A stretch of 64,000 nt of DNA from Lactococcus allomyrinae (lineage in GTDB: Bacteria > Bacillota > Bacilli > Lactobacillales > Streptococcaceae), in NCBI RefSeq assembly GCF_003627095.1, contig NZ_CP032627.1:620001-684000 (forward strand), given 5' to 3'. Positions 1-8,385 of this stretch are shown in pieces. The position numbers and the translations under genes are program-made. Position 1 is the stretch's first letter. Each line of letters starts with the position of its first letter. The notes beneath the pieces are model-generated. The model searched no databases and was not told the DNA's origin. It was given only the letters and a program-made list of their open reading frames with translations.

Positions 1-102
1 ATCATGGTCAAAGATAATGGCGCGCGAGCTTGTTGTACCTTGGTCAATCGCCATGATATATTGTGGTTGTTCGGTGGATTGCAATGGTAATCCTTCAGAC
101 AT
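1..102 (-). CDS. glpK: Glycerol kinase, N-terminal 34 codons only
   Basis: The gene runs off the left edge of the window; only its first 34 codons are present, read on the minus strand from an ATG at 102-100. The peptide contains MAIDQGTTSSRAIIFD, the N-terminal phosphate-binding motif of FGGY-family glycerol kinase (ATP + glycerol to glycerol 3-phosphate). A strong ribosome-binding site (AAAGGAGGA) lies at 111-120. Two cre-like boxes upstream suggest CcpA repression. It is divergent from hemL. The identity rests on a short but very characteristic segment; integrity of the rest cannot be judged. Confidence 0.88.
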   Translation of the reverse strand, partial: MSEGLPLQSTEQPQYIMAIDQGTTSSRAIIFDHD

Positions 103-164
103 AGATGTGTTCCTCCTTTAAGGTATGAGTCTACTTTAATTTTACTGAAATAAACTCTAACATT

Positions 165-191
165 TGTAAACGTATTCTGAAAACGATTTCT
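165..191 (-). promoter_or_regulatory. Two adjacent cre-like boxes upstream of glpK
   Basis: TGTAAACGTATTCT (165-178) and TGAAAACGATTTCT (178-191) each resemble the CcpA-binding cre consensus TGNNANCGNWNNCA, with mismatches at the 3' end. They lie 63-90 bases upstream of the glpK start. Catabolite repression of glycerol kinase is well known in low-GC Gram-positives; that these two boxes bind CcpA is inferred. Confidence 0.55.
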
Positions 192-228
192 ATTTTACTA
201 CAAGAATAATACATTTTCAAGTTTGAAA

Positions 229-359
229 TTCACAAAGTGAACAAACTTTATAATTTGTCTAAAAATATAAATGCTTTATTTGCTTTGTTTATTGCTTGTT
301 TTTGATGAAAATAGAAAAATTGGTTTGTTTTTAAGAATTATGAAATTTCACAAAGTGAA
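229..359. promoter_or_regulatory. Paired identical 13-bp palindromes in the glpK-hemL divergent region
   Basis: The 13-mer TTCACAAAGTGAA, a perfect inverted repeat with 5-bp arms around AAA, occurs at 229-241 and again at 347-359, 118 bases apart centre to centre. Both copies are preceded by a TGAAAT context. The spacing and identity suggest operators for a dimeric repressor acting on hemL, glpK or both. I do not recognise the regulator. The rest of 192-459 is AT-rich with no ORF. Confidence 0.5.
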
Positions 360-459
360 AAAGTCAGAAAATATCCTTAAAGAAGCTATTGCTTGTTTTT
401 TTTGGTAAAATAGAAAGGTGAATTGAAACAAATTTCTGAGTATAAAAGAGTAACTTGGA

Positions 460-468
460 TGCTATAAT
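460..468 (+). promoter_or_regulatory. Extended -10 promoter element for hemL
   Basis: TGCTATAAT at 460-468 is a perfect extended -10 element, about 100 bases upstream of the hemL start. No good -35 hexamer is found 17 bases upstream, which is typical of extended -10 promoters. Confidence 0.55.
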
Positions 469-569
469 CTGAGAAAAAGATAAATTTTTTCAAATATATG
501 GTGTTCTGGATAGGGGTTAATTTCATATCCTTAAAACGAGTATTCTTTATATTTTTATGGGAGAAAATC

Positions 570-1859
570 ATGTTTGAAAAATCAGTAAAAGCTTTTGATG
601 AAGCTAAAAAAGTGCTACCTGGTGGGGTAAATAGTCCTGTACGGGCTTTTAAATCTGTTGATATGAACCCTGTATTTATTGACCATGGTGCTGGAAGCAG
701 GCTTTACGATATTGATGGCAATGAATATATTGATTATGTATTGTCTTGGGGACCATTGGTTCTTGGACACGCAGAGCAGTCGGTTGTGAGTGCCTTAGAG
801 GCTAGTGTGTCACGTGGGACGTCTTTTGGTGCACCAACAGAAATTGAAACTGATTTAGCTGAGCTTGTCATTCGTCGAGTGCCATCTGTTGAGATGGTTC
901 GGATGGTGAATTCAGGAACGGAGGCGACAATGTCTGCTCTGCGTCTTGCACGTGGTGTGACTGGGCGCAATAAGATTGTGAAATTTGAGGGTTCGTATCA
1001 TGGACACGCGGATTCGTTGTTAATTAAGGCGGGGTCTGGTGTGGCAACGCTTGGTTTACCTGACTCTCCTGGAGTGCCTGCTGGTATTGCGGAGAATACT
1101 TTGACGGTGCCTTACAATGATTTGGTAGCTTTGCGTGTTGCTTTTGAACATTTTGGTGCTGATATTGCAGCAGTCATTGTTGAACCAGTGGGAGGAAACA
1201 TGGGTTGTGTTCCGCCTGTTGCAGGTTTTTTGGAAGGCTTACGTGAGATTACAGCAGAGTTTGGCGCGCTTTTGATTTTTGATGAGGTGATGACTGGCTT
1301 TCGTGTGGATTACAATTGTGCTCAAGGTAAATTTGGTATTGAACCTGACATTACGTGCTTTGGAAAAATTATCGGTGGTGGTTTGCCTGTTGGAGCTTAT
1401 GGTGGACGTCGTGAAATAATGGAACAAATTGCACCTAGTGGACCGATTTATCAGGCTGGAACTTTATCTGGGAATCCTTTAGCGATGACAGCTGGTTTGG
1501 AAACTTTGAAACAGTTATCAGTTGATGATTACGTGGAGTTTGAGCGTAAAGCGGCTAGATTATTGTCAGGATTTGAGCTGGCGGCTAAGAAGTATGGAAT
1601 TGCTCTATCTACAAGTCATGTGGGAGGAATGATGGGTGTGTTTTTCACTAATGAGACAGTTGTTAATTTTGAAACAGCAAAAACAGCTGATACTGTGATG
1701 TTTGCACGTTTTTTCAAAAAAATGCTTGAGCAAGGGATTTATTTACCTGCTTCACAATTTGAAACATGGTTCTTGTCAACAGCACATACTGATGCAGATA
1801 TTGATGCAACAATAGCAGCTTGTGACCGTGCTTTTGCAGAATTGGTAAGAGAAAATTGA
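570..1859 (+). CDS. hemL: Glutamate-1-semialdehyde 2,1-aminomutase
   Basis: A PLP enzyme that converts glutamate 1-semialdehyde to 5-aminolevulinate in the C5 tetrapyrrole pathway. The 429-residue product has the usual family length. It shows the N-terminal [11 protein letters not shown] motif and the PLP lysine in [17 protein letters not shown] (about K266). The ATG at 570 is chosen because it follows GGGAGA and gives the typical MFEKS start; an upstream in-frame start at 498 would add 24 atypical residues. It stands alone in its transcript, followed by a long repeat region, then hemC. hemA and hemB, needed on either side of this step, are not in the window. Five-carbon heme genes are unexpected in Lactococcus. 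Confidence 0.93.
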   Translation: MFEKSVKAFDEAKKVLPGGVNSPVRAFKSVDMNPVFIDHGAGSRLYDIDGNEYIDYVLSWGPLVLGHAEQSVVSALEASVSRGTSFGAPTEIETDLAELVIRRVPSVEMVRMVNSGTEATMSALRLARGVTGRNKIVKFEGSYHGHADSLLIKAGSGVATLGLPDSPGVPAGIAENTLTVPYNDLVALRVAFEHFGADIAAVIVEPVGGNMGCVPPVAGFLEGLREITAEFGALLIFDEVMTGFRVDYNCAQGKFGIEPDITCFGKIIGGGLPVGAYGGRREIMEQIAPSGPIYQAGTLSGNPLAMTAGLETLKQLSVDDYVEFERKAARLLSGFELAAKKYGIALSTSHVGGMMGVFFTNETVVNFETAKTADTVMFARFFKKMLEQGIYLPASQFETWFLSTAHTDADIDATIAACDRAFAELVREN

Positions 1860-1892
1860 ACTGACGGAGGGGTGACTTCTATACTAGACTAA

Positions 1893-2350
1893 TTTTGAAG
1901 TGATTCCTTCATTGGTAGGGGATTCTTTCTTCCTCACCAATGTTAGCATCAAAGATATGAGTTCACACCTCCGCTTCGCTACGTTATCCATTCGCTCTAT
2001 CTCCGCTTTGCTACGTTGTCGATTTCACTAACCGACTAAAGTCGGAAGTTCAAATCGCAATCGATTAAAAGTTGCAAGGCGAAATGGTCCTGTCCCTGAG
2101 GTCTATCTCGCTTTGCTATGCTGTCAATTTTACTATCTCCGTAACTTCGTTGCTACGCTGTCCATGCTTGCTATGGTGCTACGTGCTTAGCACGCCGTTC
2201 TACGAACGGTCTATGCAACTTCATTGCTAAGCAAACGGCAAAGTACCTAGTCGCAGTGGCAACCGACTAAAGTCAGAAGTTCAAATCGCAACCGCTAAAG
2301 TGCTAAGACCCTGGAACAGTAGAACGAAAGCAGCACTTGCTAAGTTAAAA
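1893..2350 (+). repeat. Dispersed repeat family A, longest copy
   Basis: This non-coding block shares ordered segments with copies at 18822-19115 and 24083-24201. It opens with a TTTGAAGTGATT..TTCATTGGT start and a hairpin closing in CCAATGTTAG. A module resembling ATCTCCGCTTTGCTACG follows, then TTGCAAGGCGAAATGGT and CTGTCCCTGA. It ends with GACCCT..CAGTA.AACGAA and GCAGCACTTGCTAAGTTAAA. This copy is expanded: a segment of about 32 bases (ACCGACTAAAGTCGGAAG and following) recurs at 2031-2062 and 2262-2293 with one difference, and the ATCTCC-GC module recurs several times. No protein is encoded. It may be a mobile or structured-RNA repeat. Confidence 0.7.
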
Positions 2351-2585
2351 TGATAGATTTTATTGGTTAGTCTGCAAAAAAATGCTTTTGGGGTGGGTGG
2401 TTGCGTAGCAAGCACAAGAAGCGGTACGATTGGGGAAAATGCTGCTTTCCTTATCTGAAACCTTGACGCCGTGCCTCAAGCGTAATATATAAACTTTGGG
2501 ATTCGACGAGGTAGCGAGAGAAGTTTTAGGCGTTTAGAGCGAATGGAGAACTGTGGTATGGACAGCAGAGTGAAGCAGAGATAGC
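2351..2585. repeat. Non-coding tail of the hemL-hemC gap with inverted family A modules
   Basis: No credible ORF. Around 2532-2583, TAGAGCGAATGGA and GACAGCAGAGTGAAGCAGAG are near reverse complements of TCCATTCGCTCTA and the CTCCGCTTTGCTACG-type module of the preceding repeat. The whole 1.9-2.6 kb gap therefore looks like an inverted arrangement of one repeat family. The segment 2351-2530 shows no clear signal. Confidence 0.5.
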
Positions 2586-2624
2586 TTTTAAATGACACAT
2601 TTAAAGGTCAAACAGTATTAGTAG
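2586..2624 (+). repeat. Dispersed repeat family B, copy 1, before hemC
   Basis: A short hairpin (CTTTTAAATG..CATTTAAAGG) is followed by the tail TCAAACAGTATTAGT. The same hairpin-plus-tail arrangement occurs at 10108-10148 and, on the minus strand, at 8528-8568 and 46928-46963. Here it ends about 20 bases before the chosen hemC start, so it lies in the untranslated leader. Confidence 0.6.
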
Positions 2625-2644
2625 AGATGGAAATACAGAGAAAC

Positions 2645-3526
2645 ATGAGAAATTTAAAAGTTGGAACGCGTAAGAGTCCGCTTGCTATGAAACAAACGGA
2701 ACTGGTCGTTGATATGCTTAAAGCCAAACATCCTGAACTTGGGATTGAAATTGTTGGAATTTCGACATTAGGAGATAGAGACCAAAAATCTAAGCTTTCC
2801 GAAATTGGTGGAAAGGGAATTTTTGCAAAAGAAGTAGAGCGAGAATTGATTGATTCGGAGATTGATTTTGCGGTACATTCTTTAAAAGATTTGCCGGCAA
2901 TATTACCTGAGGGTCTAGTTTTGGCGGCACATCCAAAGCGTGCAAATCCTTTGGATTGTGTGGTTTATCCTGAATATTCTGAAAAAAGAATTTCGGATGG
3001 TGGTTTGCGATTGGGTACTGGTTCAAGCCGTCGGATTAAGCAGCTTGGGCTTCATTTTAGTGATGTTGAAACGGTTCCAATTCGTGGAAAAATCGAGACA
3101 CGTTTAGAAAAAATGTTGGATGAACATTTGGATGGTGTTGTACTGGCTTGTGCTGGTCTTGAGCGCATGGGTTATTTAGATCATTTGTTGTATGAGCCAC
3201 TTTGTCCAGACAATTTTGTTCCTGCAGTTGGGCAGGGAATTCTAGGTGTGGAATGTCGGATGGATGATGAGGAAGTCTTTCAACTGTTGAAAGAGATTTC
3301 TGACCCTGAAACAGAACAGATGGCAATTGCGGAACGTAAGTTCTTAGAATTAATGAATGGAAATTGTGATATTCCGCTTGGAGCTTTGGCACAGAGATTT
3401 GACGAGGAATGGGTGTTTAATGCTTTTCTTGCCAAAGATGATAATGATGCAGGACGTTCTGTTCGTTTTACAGGGGTAAATCCACTTTCGCTTGCTGTGC
3501 AAGCTTATGAGGAGCTGATGAAGTGA
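2645..3526 (+). CDS. hemC: Hydroxymethylbilane synthase (porphobilinogen deaminase)
   Basis: Polymerises four porphobilinogens to hydroxymethylbilane in tetrapyrrole synthesis. The 293-residue product starts MRNLKVGTRKSPLA as is typical. It carries the dipyrromethane-cofactor cysteine in NGNCDIPLGA (about C241), at the position usual for the family, and the GGKGIFAKEVE substrate-site motif. ATG 2645 is preferred over an in-frame ATG at 2627, which would add six atypical residues. The stop overlaps the hemD start by four bases (GTGA), indicating translational coupling. The upstream 785 bases hold repeats rather than hemA or hemB. Confidence 0.93.
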   Translation: MRNLKVGTRKSPLAMKQTELVVDMLKAKHPELGIEIVGISTLGDRDQKSKLSEIGGKGIFAKEVERELIDSEIDFAVHSLKDLPAILPEGLVLAAHPKRANPLDCVVYPEYSEKRISDGGLRLGTGSSRRIKQLGLHFSDVETVPIRGKIETRLEKMLDEHLDGVVLACAGLERMGYLDHLLYEPLCPDNFVPAVGQGILGVECRMDDEEVFQLLKEISDPETEQMAIAERKFLELMNGNCDIPLGALAQRFDEEWVFNAFLAKDDNDAGRSVRFTGVNPLSLAVQAYEELMK

Positions 3527-4203
3527 AAATCGTTTCACGCACACATCAACAAAATGAGCATACGAAGAGCGTTTTGCTGACGAGAAAAAATTCTGCTGCT
3601 GATGAAAAGTTTTTTGCTGACAGAAATTTCGTAAGTCAAATTTTGCCTCTGTCAGAGCTTGTTTTGAGGGCGTTAACAGCACGAGAGATACAGGATTTGA
3701 ATCAGTCACATTGGGTTATTTTTACGAGTCAGACGCCAGTAAAAATGATTCTGTCGCTGCTTACAAAGCCAATAAAAATTGCTTGTATTGGCGAGCATAC
3801 GGCAGGCCGAATTCGTCAGTGCGGTTATGAGCCTGATTTTGTTTCGTCAAAGGCAAATAAGGCAGATTTTATTGCTGAATGGAAAAATTTGTATTCTGAA
3901 GAGGTACAGATTTTTTATCCGATGTCAGACTTGGCAGAGCCGATATTGGCGACAAATGCAGTCATTAAAAATGTGATTTGTTATGAGAATCGGGCAAATC
4001 TGTCAGCTACTTCAGCACTTGAAAGGCTTCTGTCAGCAGGAAATTTAGATGCGGTTTATCTGACAAGTCCATCAGCGTGGGCAAGATTTTATAGTGTCTA
4101 TAAAAATTTTGATTGCTCTTTGAAATTGATTGCAATTGGAAAAACAACACAAGCTGCAATTGCTGCAAACGGCTTTGTTTCTATATTGAAAGATGAATTA
4201 TGA
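3523..4203 (+). CDS. hemD: Uroporphyrinogen-III synthase
   Basis: Closes hydroxymethylbilane to uroporphyrinogen III. HemD proteins are poorly conserved, but this 226-residue product shows the family pattern: SVLLTRKN near the start, HWVIFTSQTPVK, KIACIGEHTA, then DAVYLTSPSAWARF and KLIAIGKTTQAAI in the second lobe. It starts at a GTG that overlaps the hemC stop, and its TGA stop overlaps the next start (ATGA), so hemC-hemD-rluE form a coupled operon. The position directly after hemC supports the call. Several CTGTCAG half-sites lie in the gene. Confidence 0.82.
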   Translation: MKIVSRTHQQNEHTKSVLLTRKNSAADEKFFADRNFVSQILPLSELVLRALTAREIQDLNQSHWVIFTSQTPVKMILSLLTKPIKIACIGEHTAGRIRQCGYEPDFVSSKANKADFIAEWKNLYSEEVQIFYPMSDLAEPILATNAVIKNVICYENRANLSATSALERLLSAGNLDAVYLTSPSAWARFYSVYKNFDCSLKLIAIGKTTQAAIAANGFVSILKDEL

Positions 4204-4733
4204 TTGTACTTTTTAATAAACCTTATAATGTATTGACAAAATTTACAGATAATGATGGTCGAGCAACGCTTGCGGACTATATCAAAATTCCTAATGTTTA
4301 TGCGGCTGGGCGATTGGATAAAGACAGTGAGGGCTTACTTTTACTGACAGATGATGGGCAGCTTAATCATCAGCTGACAGACCCAAAATTGAAGTCTTAT
4401 AAGACTTATGTGGTGCAAGTTGAGGGAGATTTTTCAGATGAAGCAGCTCGGAAATTAGGTCTCGGGATTTTGCTCAAAGATGGGAAAACATTACCTGCAA
4501 AGGTTAAAAAGATTGCACCGCCTGATTGGATTTGGGCGCGAACACCTCCGATACGTGAGAGAAAAAATATTCCAACAAGTTGGATAGAGATTTCGATTAA
4601 GGAAGGGAAAAATCGTCAGGTGCGCCGAATGACAGCAGCCGTTGGTTTTCCAACTTTGCGGTTGATTCGTAGGTCTATTGGTCAGTATGATTTGGGAGAT
4701 CTCAAATCTGGTGAGTATAAAATAATAAAATGA
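4200..4733 (+). CDS. rluE: rRNA large-subunit pseudouridine synthase, RluE/RsuA type
   Basis: A pseudouridine synthase of the RsuA/RluB/RluE family. The 177 residues lack an N-terminal S4 domain, as in RluE. The catalytic aspartate is D40 in GRLDKDSEGLLLLT, and the KEGKNRQVRRM motif is present. By family, the target would be a uridine of 23S rRNA. It overlaps hemD by four bases, so an RNA-modification gene is carried at the end of a tetrapyrrole operon. A strong terminator follows directly. Confidence 0.85.
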   Translation: MIVLFNKPYNVLTKFTDNDGRATLADYIKIPNVYAAGRLDKDSEGLLLLTDDGQLNHQLTDPKLKSYKTYVVQVEGDFSDEAARKLGLGILLKDGKTLPAKVKKIAPPDWIWARTPPIRERKNIPTSWIEISIKEGKNRQVRRMTAAVGFPTLRLIRRSIGQYDLGDLKSGEYKIIK

Positions 4734-4764
4734 AGTTTGTCAGCATACTGACAGACTTCATTTT
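4727..4764 (+). terminator. Terminator of hemC-hemD-rluE built around a CTGTCAG palindrome
   Basis: AAAATGAAGT pairs with ACTTCATTTT around the inner palindrome TGTCAGCATACTGACA (4738-4753), giving a long stem ending in TTTT. Confidence 0.8.
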
Positions 4765-4795
4765 ACTCAAATACTAGCGTAGATGTAGAGGTAAA

Positions 4796-4830
4796 ATAAA
4801 AAATTCATCAGTGAGATGAATTTTTTATTT
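4796..4830 (-). terminator. Terminator of the ydjI-ydjG-ydjH operon
   Basis: AAAAAATTCATC-agtga-GATGAATTTTTT lies immediately beyond the stop of the last minus-strand gene. The A/T flanks would let it work in both directions, facing the hemC operon terminator. Confidence 0.75.
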
Positions 4831-5619
4831 CTAGAAACTACGACCTCCGCCGGAACCTCCACCTGAACTACCTCCACTATTTGAAGAAGGGCGAGGAATT
4901 CGTCGTGTTGTGATGAAAGTATTAACGAGAACATCTTGTTGTTCATTGAGTTCAAGATTACCGTTTGTCCCGTAATCATAGCGCCAAATCGAATGGCTGC
5001 CCTTCATTTGATAACGTCGATAAATCGTCCAGACAAAACTGCCACCAACAATAAATGCAACAATGACTGCGATTAAAATATTGAGCGGTTGAAAACTTCG
5101 ATGAAAGGTAATGACGCCGGTTTCAGGGTTAACTGTATACTTGCGAGAAGTAGGGATACCAGCTTGATAATAATGTTCAACTTTGTCAAAGAAGACACTC
5201 ACTGCACCAATGTTATCGTTATCTGATAAAGCAGGTTGCACGACATCAAGCGTGGCATTAATCCGAGAACTTGGCAGATAATATTTCATATTTCCTGTTG
5301 CCCAGATATAAACTTTGCGCAAATTCATATTGATGACGAGGACAACGCCATTATTGCCACTACCCACCTTGTCTGCCAGATAAGTTCTTGCGTAATCGCC
5401 TGCTGATATATCATTTTCTGTCGTGACGACAAAGACGCCAGCTCTTGTTTTTTGCGCAACTTCTTGAGCTTTTTGGGACAATGTTGAAACACTATCTCCT
5501 AAAATCTGTGCACTATCTTCAATATTTGAAGGAAAAGTCTGTGCTGTAGCTTGCTGAGCAAAGAATATAAAAAATAAAGTCAAAAAAGAAAGGACAAAAA
5601 GTGTTGATTTTTTTCTCAT
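4831..5619 (-). CDS. ydjH: TPM-domain membrane protein, YdjH/YgcG-like
   Basis: A 262-residue protein with a signal peptide (MRKKSTLFVLSFLTLFFIFF, then a polar turn), an extracytoplasmic TPM domain (about 30-160), a membrane segment near ILIAVIVAFIVGGSFVW, and a C-terminal Gly/Ser tail ending GGGRSF, as in YgcG/YdjH proteins. The start at 5619 is chosen because it overlaps the upstream stop (ATGA) and begins the signal peptide. In Bacillus subtilis, YdjH works with YdjG at the membrane in a stress response linked to PspA; the same role here is inferred from gene order. Confidence 0.75.
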   Translation of the reverse strand: MRKKSTLFVLSFLTLFFIFFAQQATAQTFPSNIEDSAQILGDSVSTLSQKAQEVAQKTRAGVFVVTTENDISAGDYARTYLADKVGSGNNGVVLVINMNLRKVYIWATGNMKYYLPSSRINATLDVVQPALSDNDNIGAVSVFFDKVEHYYQAGIPTSRKYTVNPETGVITFHRSFQPLNILIAVIVAFIVGGSFVWTIYRRYQMKGSHSIWRYDYGTNGNLELNEQQDVLVNTFITTRRIPRPSSNSGGSSGGGSGGGRSF

Positions 5620-6716
5620 GAAATGAAATACCCCACTAAAATTCCTAAAATTAAAATAAGCACGCATAGTCCTATTGCCCAGATCCAAAGCTTTGTTTTG
5701 TCAATGGGTAGGACACCAGCTACTTTACCTGTTTGTCCGTTCATTGCATAGTAAAAAAGTTTATCATTGCCTGCTTCACGATAAGTGACAAGCCAAATAG
5801 GAAGAAGTACATAATCTTCATCAAGTTTTTTGATTTGCTGCTGACTGCGGACATTACTGACAGAGCTGTAACCACTAATCGTATTTTCCATAAGTCTGTC
5901 AGCATACTGACGAAACTCTTGTTCAACATTTTCTTTCATGTCAGTGAACTCGATATCTCGTTTTTCTGTCAGAAAACCTGATAGGTACTGATTTTTGAAT
6001 GGAATTGCTGCACCCATGTCAAAAGGTTGAACTGAACCAACCATCTTATCAGCCAGATTTTTTTGTAAAGCATTTTTGATTAAATCCTTGAAACTGCTAT
6101 CTCCAGCACGCGCAATAGAATATTGTGAGTGCTCGGTGTATTCTATGTCCCCAGCAATCCAAACGCGTAAATTAGTTGCATCGGCAGACATTTCGCCAGA
6201 CAAATCTGCATCAACAGCCCAGTATGGAAAATAGACACCAGAAAGATTTTGAATTTGTTTTTTATTAAAAAATTCTTTAGGGACGAACAATTTTTTACCG
6301 ACCCAATCTAAAAATTTTGCTTCAGCATCATCTCGTTCAATCTGGAAAGGTAAAATTTTCTCTGGCAAAAATTGACCAGAAAGTCTAGAAGTAAGCACAA
6401 CGGGATTATGGCAGTAATAACACCAAGTTGATGCTGTTGTTGCATCTGTCACGATTTCAGCACCGCAGGAAGGACACAGAAAAATGCCGACTTCTTTGGT
6501 TTTAGCGTCAATTTCATTGCTGTCAGTGCTGATAGAAGTTGTTGATAAGTTGTCAGTAATGGCTGCATCAGCCTGCTTAGCTTCAAACTCTGTCACTTCC
6601 TGTTCAGTGAAAGTAGAACCACAATATTCACAATGGAATTTTTGATTTTTAGGTTCAAATAAGAGCGGTCCACCGCAATTGGGACATTTGTGCGTAAGCA
6701 CAGTACTGTCGCTCAT
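5616..6716 (-). CDS. ydjG: Zinc-ribbon membrane protein, YdjG-like
   Basis: The 366-residue product starts with a TFIIB-type zinc ribbon (HKCPNCGGPL..FHCEYCGSTF), has a second Cys pair (FLCPSCGAEI..TWCYYCHNPV), a long middle region, and one C-terminal membrane segment (LWIWAIGLCVLILILGILVG). This is the layout of Bacillus YdjG. ATG 6716 follows GGAG. The stop overlaps the next start, so it is coupled to ydjH. The reading frame contains a near-perfect palindrome (5897-5911) translated as RQYAD. Confidence 0.75.
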   Translation of the reverse strand: MSDSTVLTHKCPNCGGPLLFEPKNQKFHCEYCGSTFTEQEVTEFEAKQADAAITDNLSTTSISTDSNEIDAKTKEVGIFLCPSCGAEIVTDATTASTWCYYCHNPVVLTSRLSGQFLPEKILPFQIERDDAEAKFLDWVGKKLFVPKEFFNKKQIQNLSGVYFPYWAVDADLSGEMSADATNLRVWIAGDIEYTEHSQYSIARAGDSSFKDLIKNALQKNLADKMVGSVQPFDMGAAIPFKNQYLSGFLTEKRDIEFTDMKENVEQEFRQYADRLMENTISGYSSVSNVRSQQQIKKLDEDYVLLPIWLVTYREAGNDKLFYYAMNGQTGKVAGVLPIDKTKLWIWAIGLCVLILILGILVGYFIS

Positions 6717-6729
6717 AAGGTCTCCTTTT

Positions 6730-7104
6730 TTAATAATCTGCCCAGTCATTGCTAGGGTCGTCATCTTCTAAAACACCGAGAGTTCGAAAGTGTTCTTGTT
6801 CTTTTTTTCCCAAGAAACTGGCGATGAAGAGCAAAAGGGCACCAGGAAAATCAAGTAAAGAAAGAATAGCAACAATTCGCATTAAGATACGCCCAGTTTT
6901 TATTGTTTTTGCACCTTTTCTTTTCATTAACTCGCGAGAAAACCAGCCGAAAACTAGCACAATACTAAACCATAATAAATAACCAATCATATCTGACAGA
7001 TACTGATGTTCATAAATTTGACTGATGGCACCAATCCAAAGGAAACCAAAAATTACAGAGTTAAAAATATTACCAATCAGACTCAAAATTAGAGAGGCTT
7101 TCAT
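6730..7104 (-). CDS. Small membrane protein of unknown function in the ydj-like cassette
   Basis: A 124-residue protein with three to four predicted hydrophobic segments (around ILSLIGNIFNSVIFGFLWIG, MIGYLLWFSIVLVFGWFS and IVAILSLLDFPGALLLFIAS) and an acidic tail (LEDDDPSNDWADY). The start at 7104 follows GAGG. It sits eight bases after ydjI and 13 before ydjG, inside the operon. I do not recognise the family. Its position suggests a membrane partner of the YdjG/YdjH complex; this is inference only. Confidence 0.65.
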   Translation of the reverse strand: MKASLILSLIGNIFNSVIFGFLWIGAISQIYEHQYLSDMIGYLLWFSIVLVFGWFSRELMKRKGAKTIKTGRILMRIVAILSLLDFPGALLLFIASFLGKKEQEHFRTLGVLEDDDPSNDWADY

Positions 7105-7112
7105 AAAAGACC

Positions 7113-8327
7113 TCACAAAGCCCTTGCAACAAAAGGTTTCCCACATTCAGGACAGAACTTAGGGACACCATTTGCTAAATTGACAACAGCCCCACATTCG
7201 TTACAAGCCATTTTGATATCAGAAGCTGCGACGGGTTCAGGCTTACCATGCCCACAGTTGGAGCAGAATTTTCCAGTATTCTTAGTCGAACATTCAGGAC
7301 AAGTCCAAGTTCCAGCAGATTCTTTTTGTACTTGTTGTTGTGTCATTTGTGCTTGATTTGTACTAGAAAAACCAGCTAGATTTTGTCCTCCCATATTCAT
7401 GCCCATGAAAGCATTCATTGCACCACCTTGATTGCTGCCAGCAGCTTCAAGACCACGTGCCACTGCACCTTGCACATAGCCTTCACGCACACTAGGATCA
7501 CCTAACATTGCGCCTTGGTTGCGCATATTGATAAGTTTTTGACTATCGTCTGTATAGGAAATGCTGGCGACGGCTACAGAGACGATTTCCATGCCACGCA
7601 GTTTTGTCCAATCTTCATCTAAGGCATCAGCCATATATTTTGACAATTCCATTGACTTAGAAGTCAAAAATGAAACGCGTTCTCCTTGTGCAGAATATTG
7701 ATTAATTGAGGTGTTCAATGCAGTCAAGAATTCAGCTAAATACTGCTCATTGATGTCATTAATTTCTACACGGTCAGCATTTTTAGGGATCGCATTCGCA
7801 TAAAAAGCCAATGGGTCTGTGATTTTGATTGAATAAGTCCCATGTGTTCGCAAAAACAACTCTGCATTGTAAAAATTATCAAAGTATTGCAAAGGTGTTG
7901 CTGTGCCAAACTTGATACCTTTAATCTCTTGTAAATTAATAAAGAAAACTTTCTGAGCTTGTGGAGTGACACCACCAAACTTGAAACGGAAGAAGCTTTC
8001 TTGAACAGAGGCACGCAAATCACCATTAAACATACTTGGTGCAGTGTCATTTTTAACAGTGTAATAGCCAGGTTCGGCAGTATAGTCAATAATTTTTCCA
8101 CCGTCAACAAGAAGCATCATCATATTTTCATAGACGTGTACGACTGAACCATCCGTTATAACATCGCTTGTTCCTTTGCGGTTTGAACCGCGTTTATCAT
8201 CTTTTCTAACTTTAACGCCATTTGTAAAAACAGTTTGTCCAGACATTTCATTTGGCTCAATCACTTCGAGCCATTGGTCAGAAAGTGCTCCACCAATACT
8301 GCTTGTTGCTGCTTTGATAATTCCCAT
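7113..8327 (-). CDS. ydjI: SPFH-domain protein with C-terminal zinc ribbons, YdjI-like
   Basis: The 404-residue protein starts MGIIKAATSSIGGALSDQW, typical of the YdjI/virion-core-like SPFH family, followed by an SPFH region to about residue 290 and a Met/Gly/Asn-rich linker. It ends in two zinc ribbons (WTCPECSTKN..FCSNCGHGKP and MACNECGAVV..FCPECGKPF), longer than Bacillus YdjI. SPFH proteins scaffold membrane microdomains. The start follows GGAAGGA. It is the first gene of the minus-strand operon, 8 bases before the small membrane gene. Confidence 0.78.
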   Translation of the reverse strand: MGIIKAATSSIGGALSDQWLEVIEPNEMSGQTVFTNGVKVRKDDKRGSNRKGTSDVITDGSVVHVYENMMMLLVDGGKIIDYTAEPGYYTVKNDTAPSMFNGDLRASVQESFFRFKFGGVTPQAQKVFFINLQEIKGIKFGTATPLQYFDNFYNAELFLRTHGTYSIKITDPLAFYANAIPKNADRVEINDINEQYLAEFLTALNTSINQYSAQGERVSFLTSKSMELSKYMADALDEDWTKLRGMEIVSVAVASISYTDDSQKLINMRNQGAMLGDPSVREGYVQGAVARGLEAAGSNQGGAMNAFMGMNMGGQNLAGFSSTNQAQMTQQQVQKESAGTWTCPECSTKNTGKFCSNCGHGKPEPVAASDIKMACNECGAVVNLANGVPKFCPECGKPFVARAL

Positions 8328-8385
8328 AATCGTTCCTTCCAAAATAGAATATTTTTATCATTCAATAAACTTATTATCCGTTTTC

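Noticed and set aside
1860-2640. Remnant of hemA or hemB in the hemL-hemC gap
   Set aside because: No frame shows recognisable residues of either protein; the gap is made of non-coding repeats.
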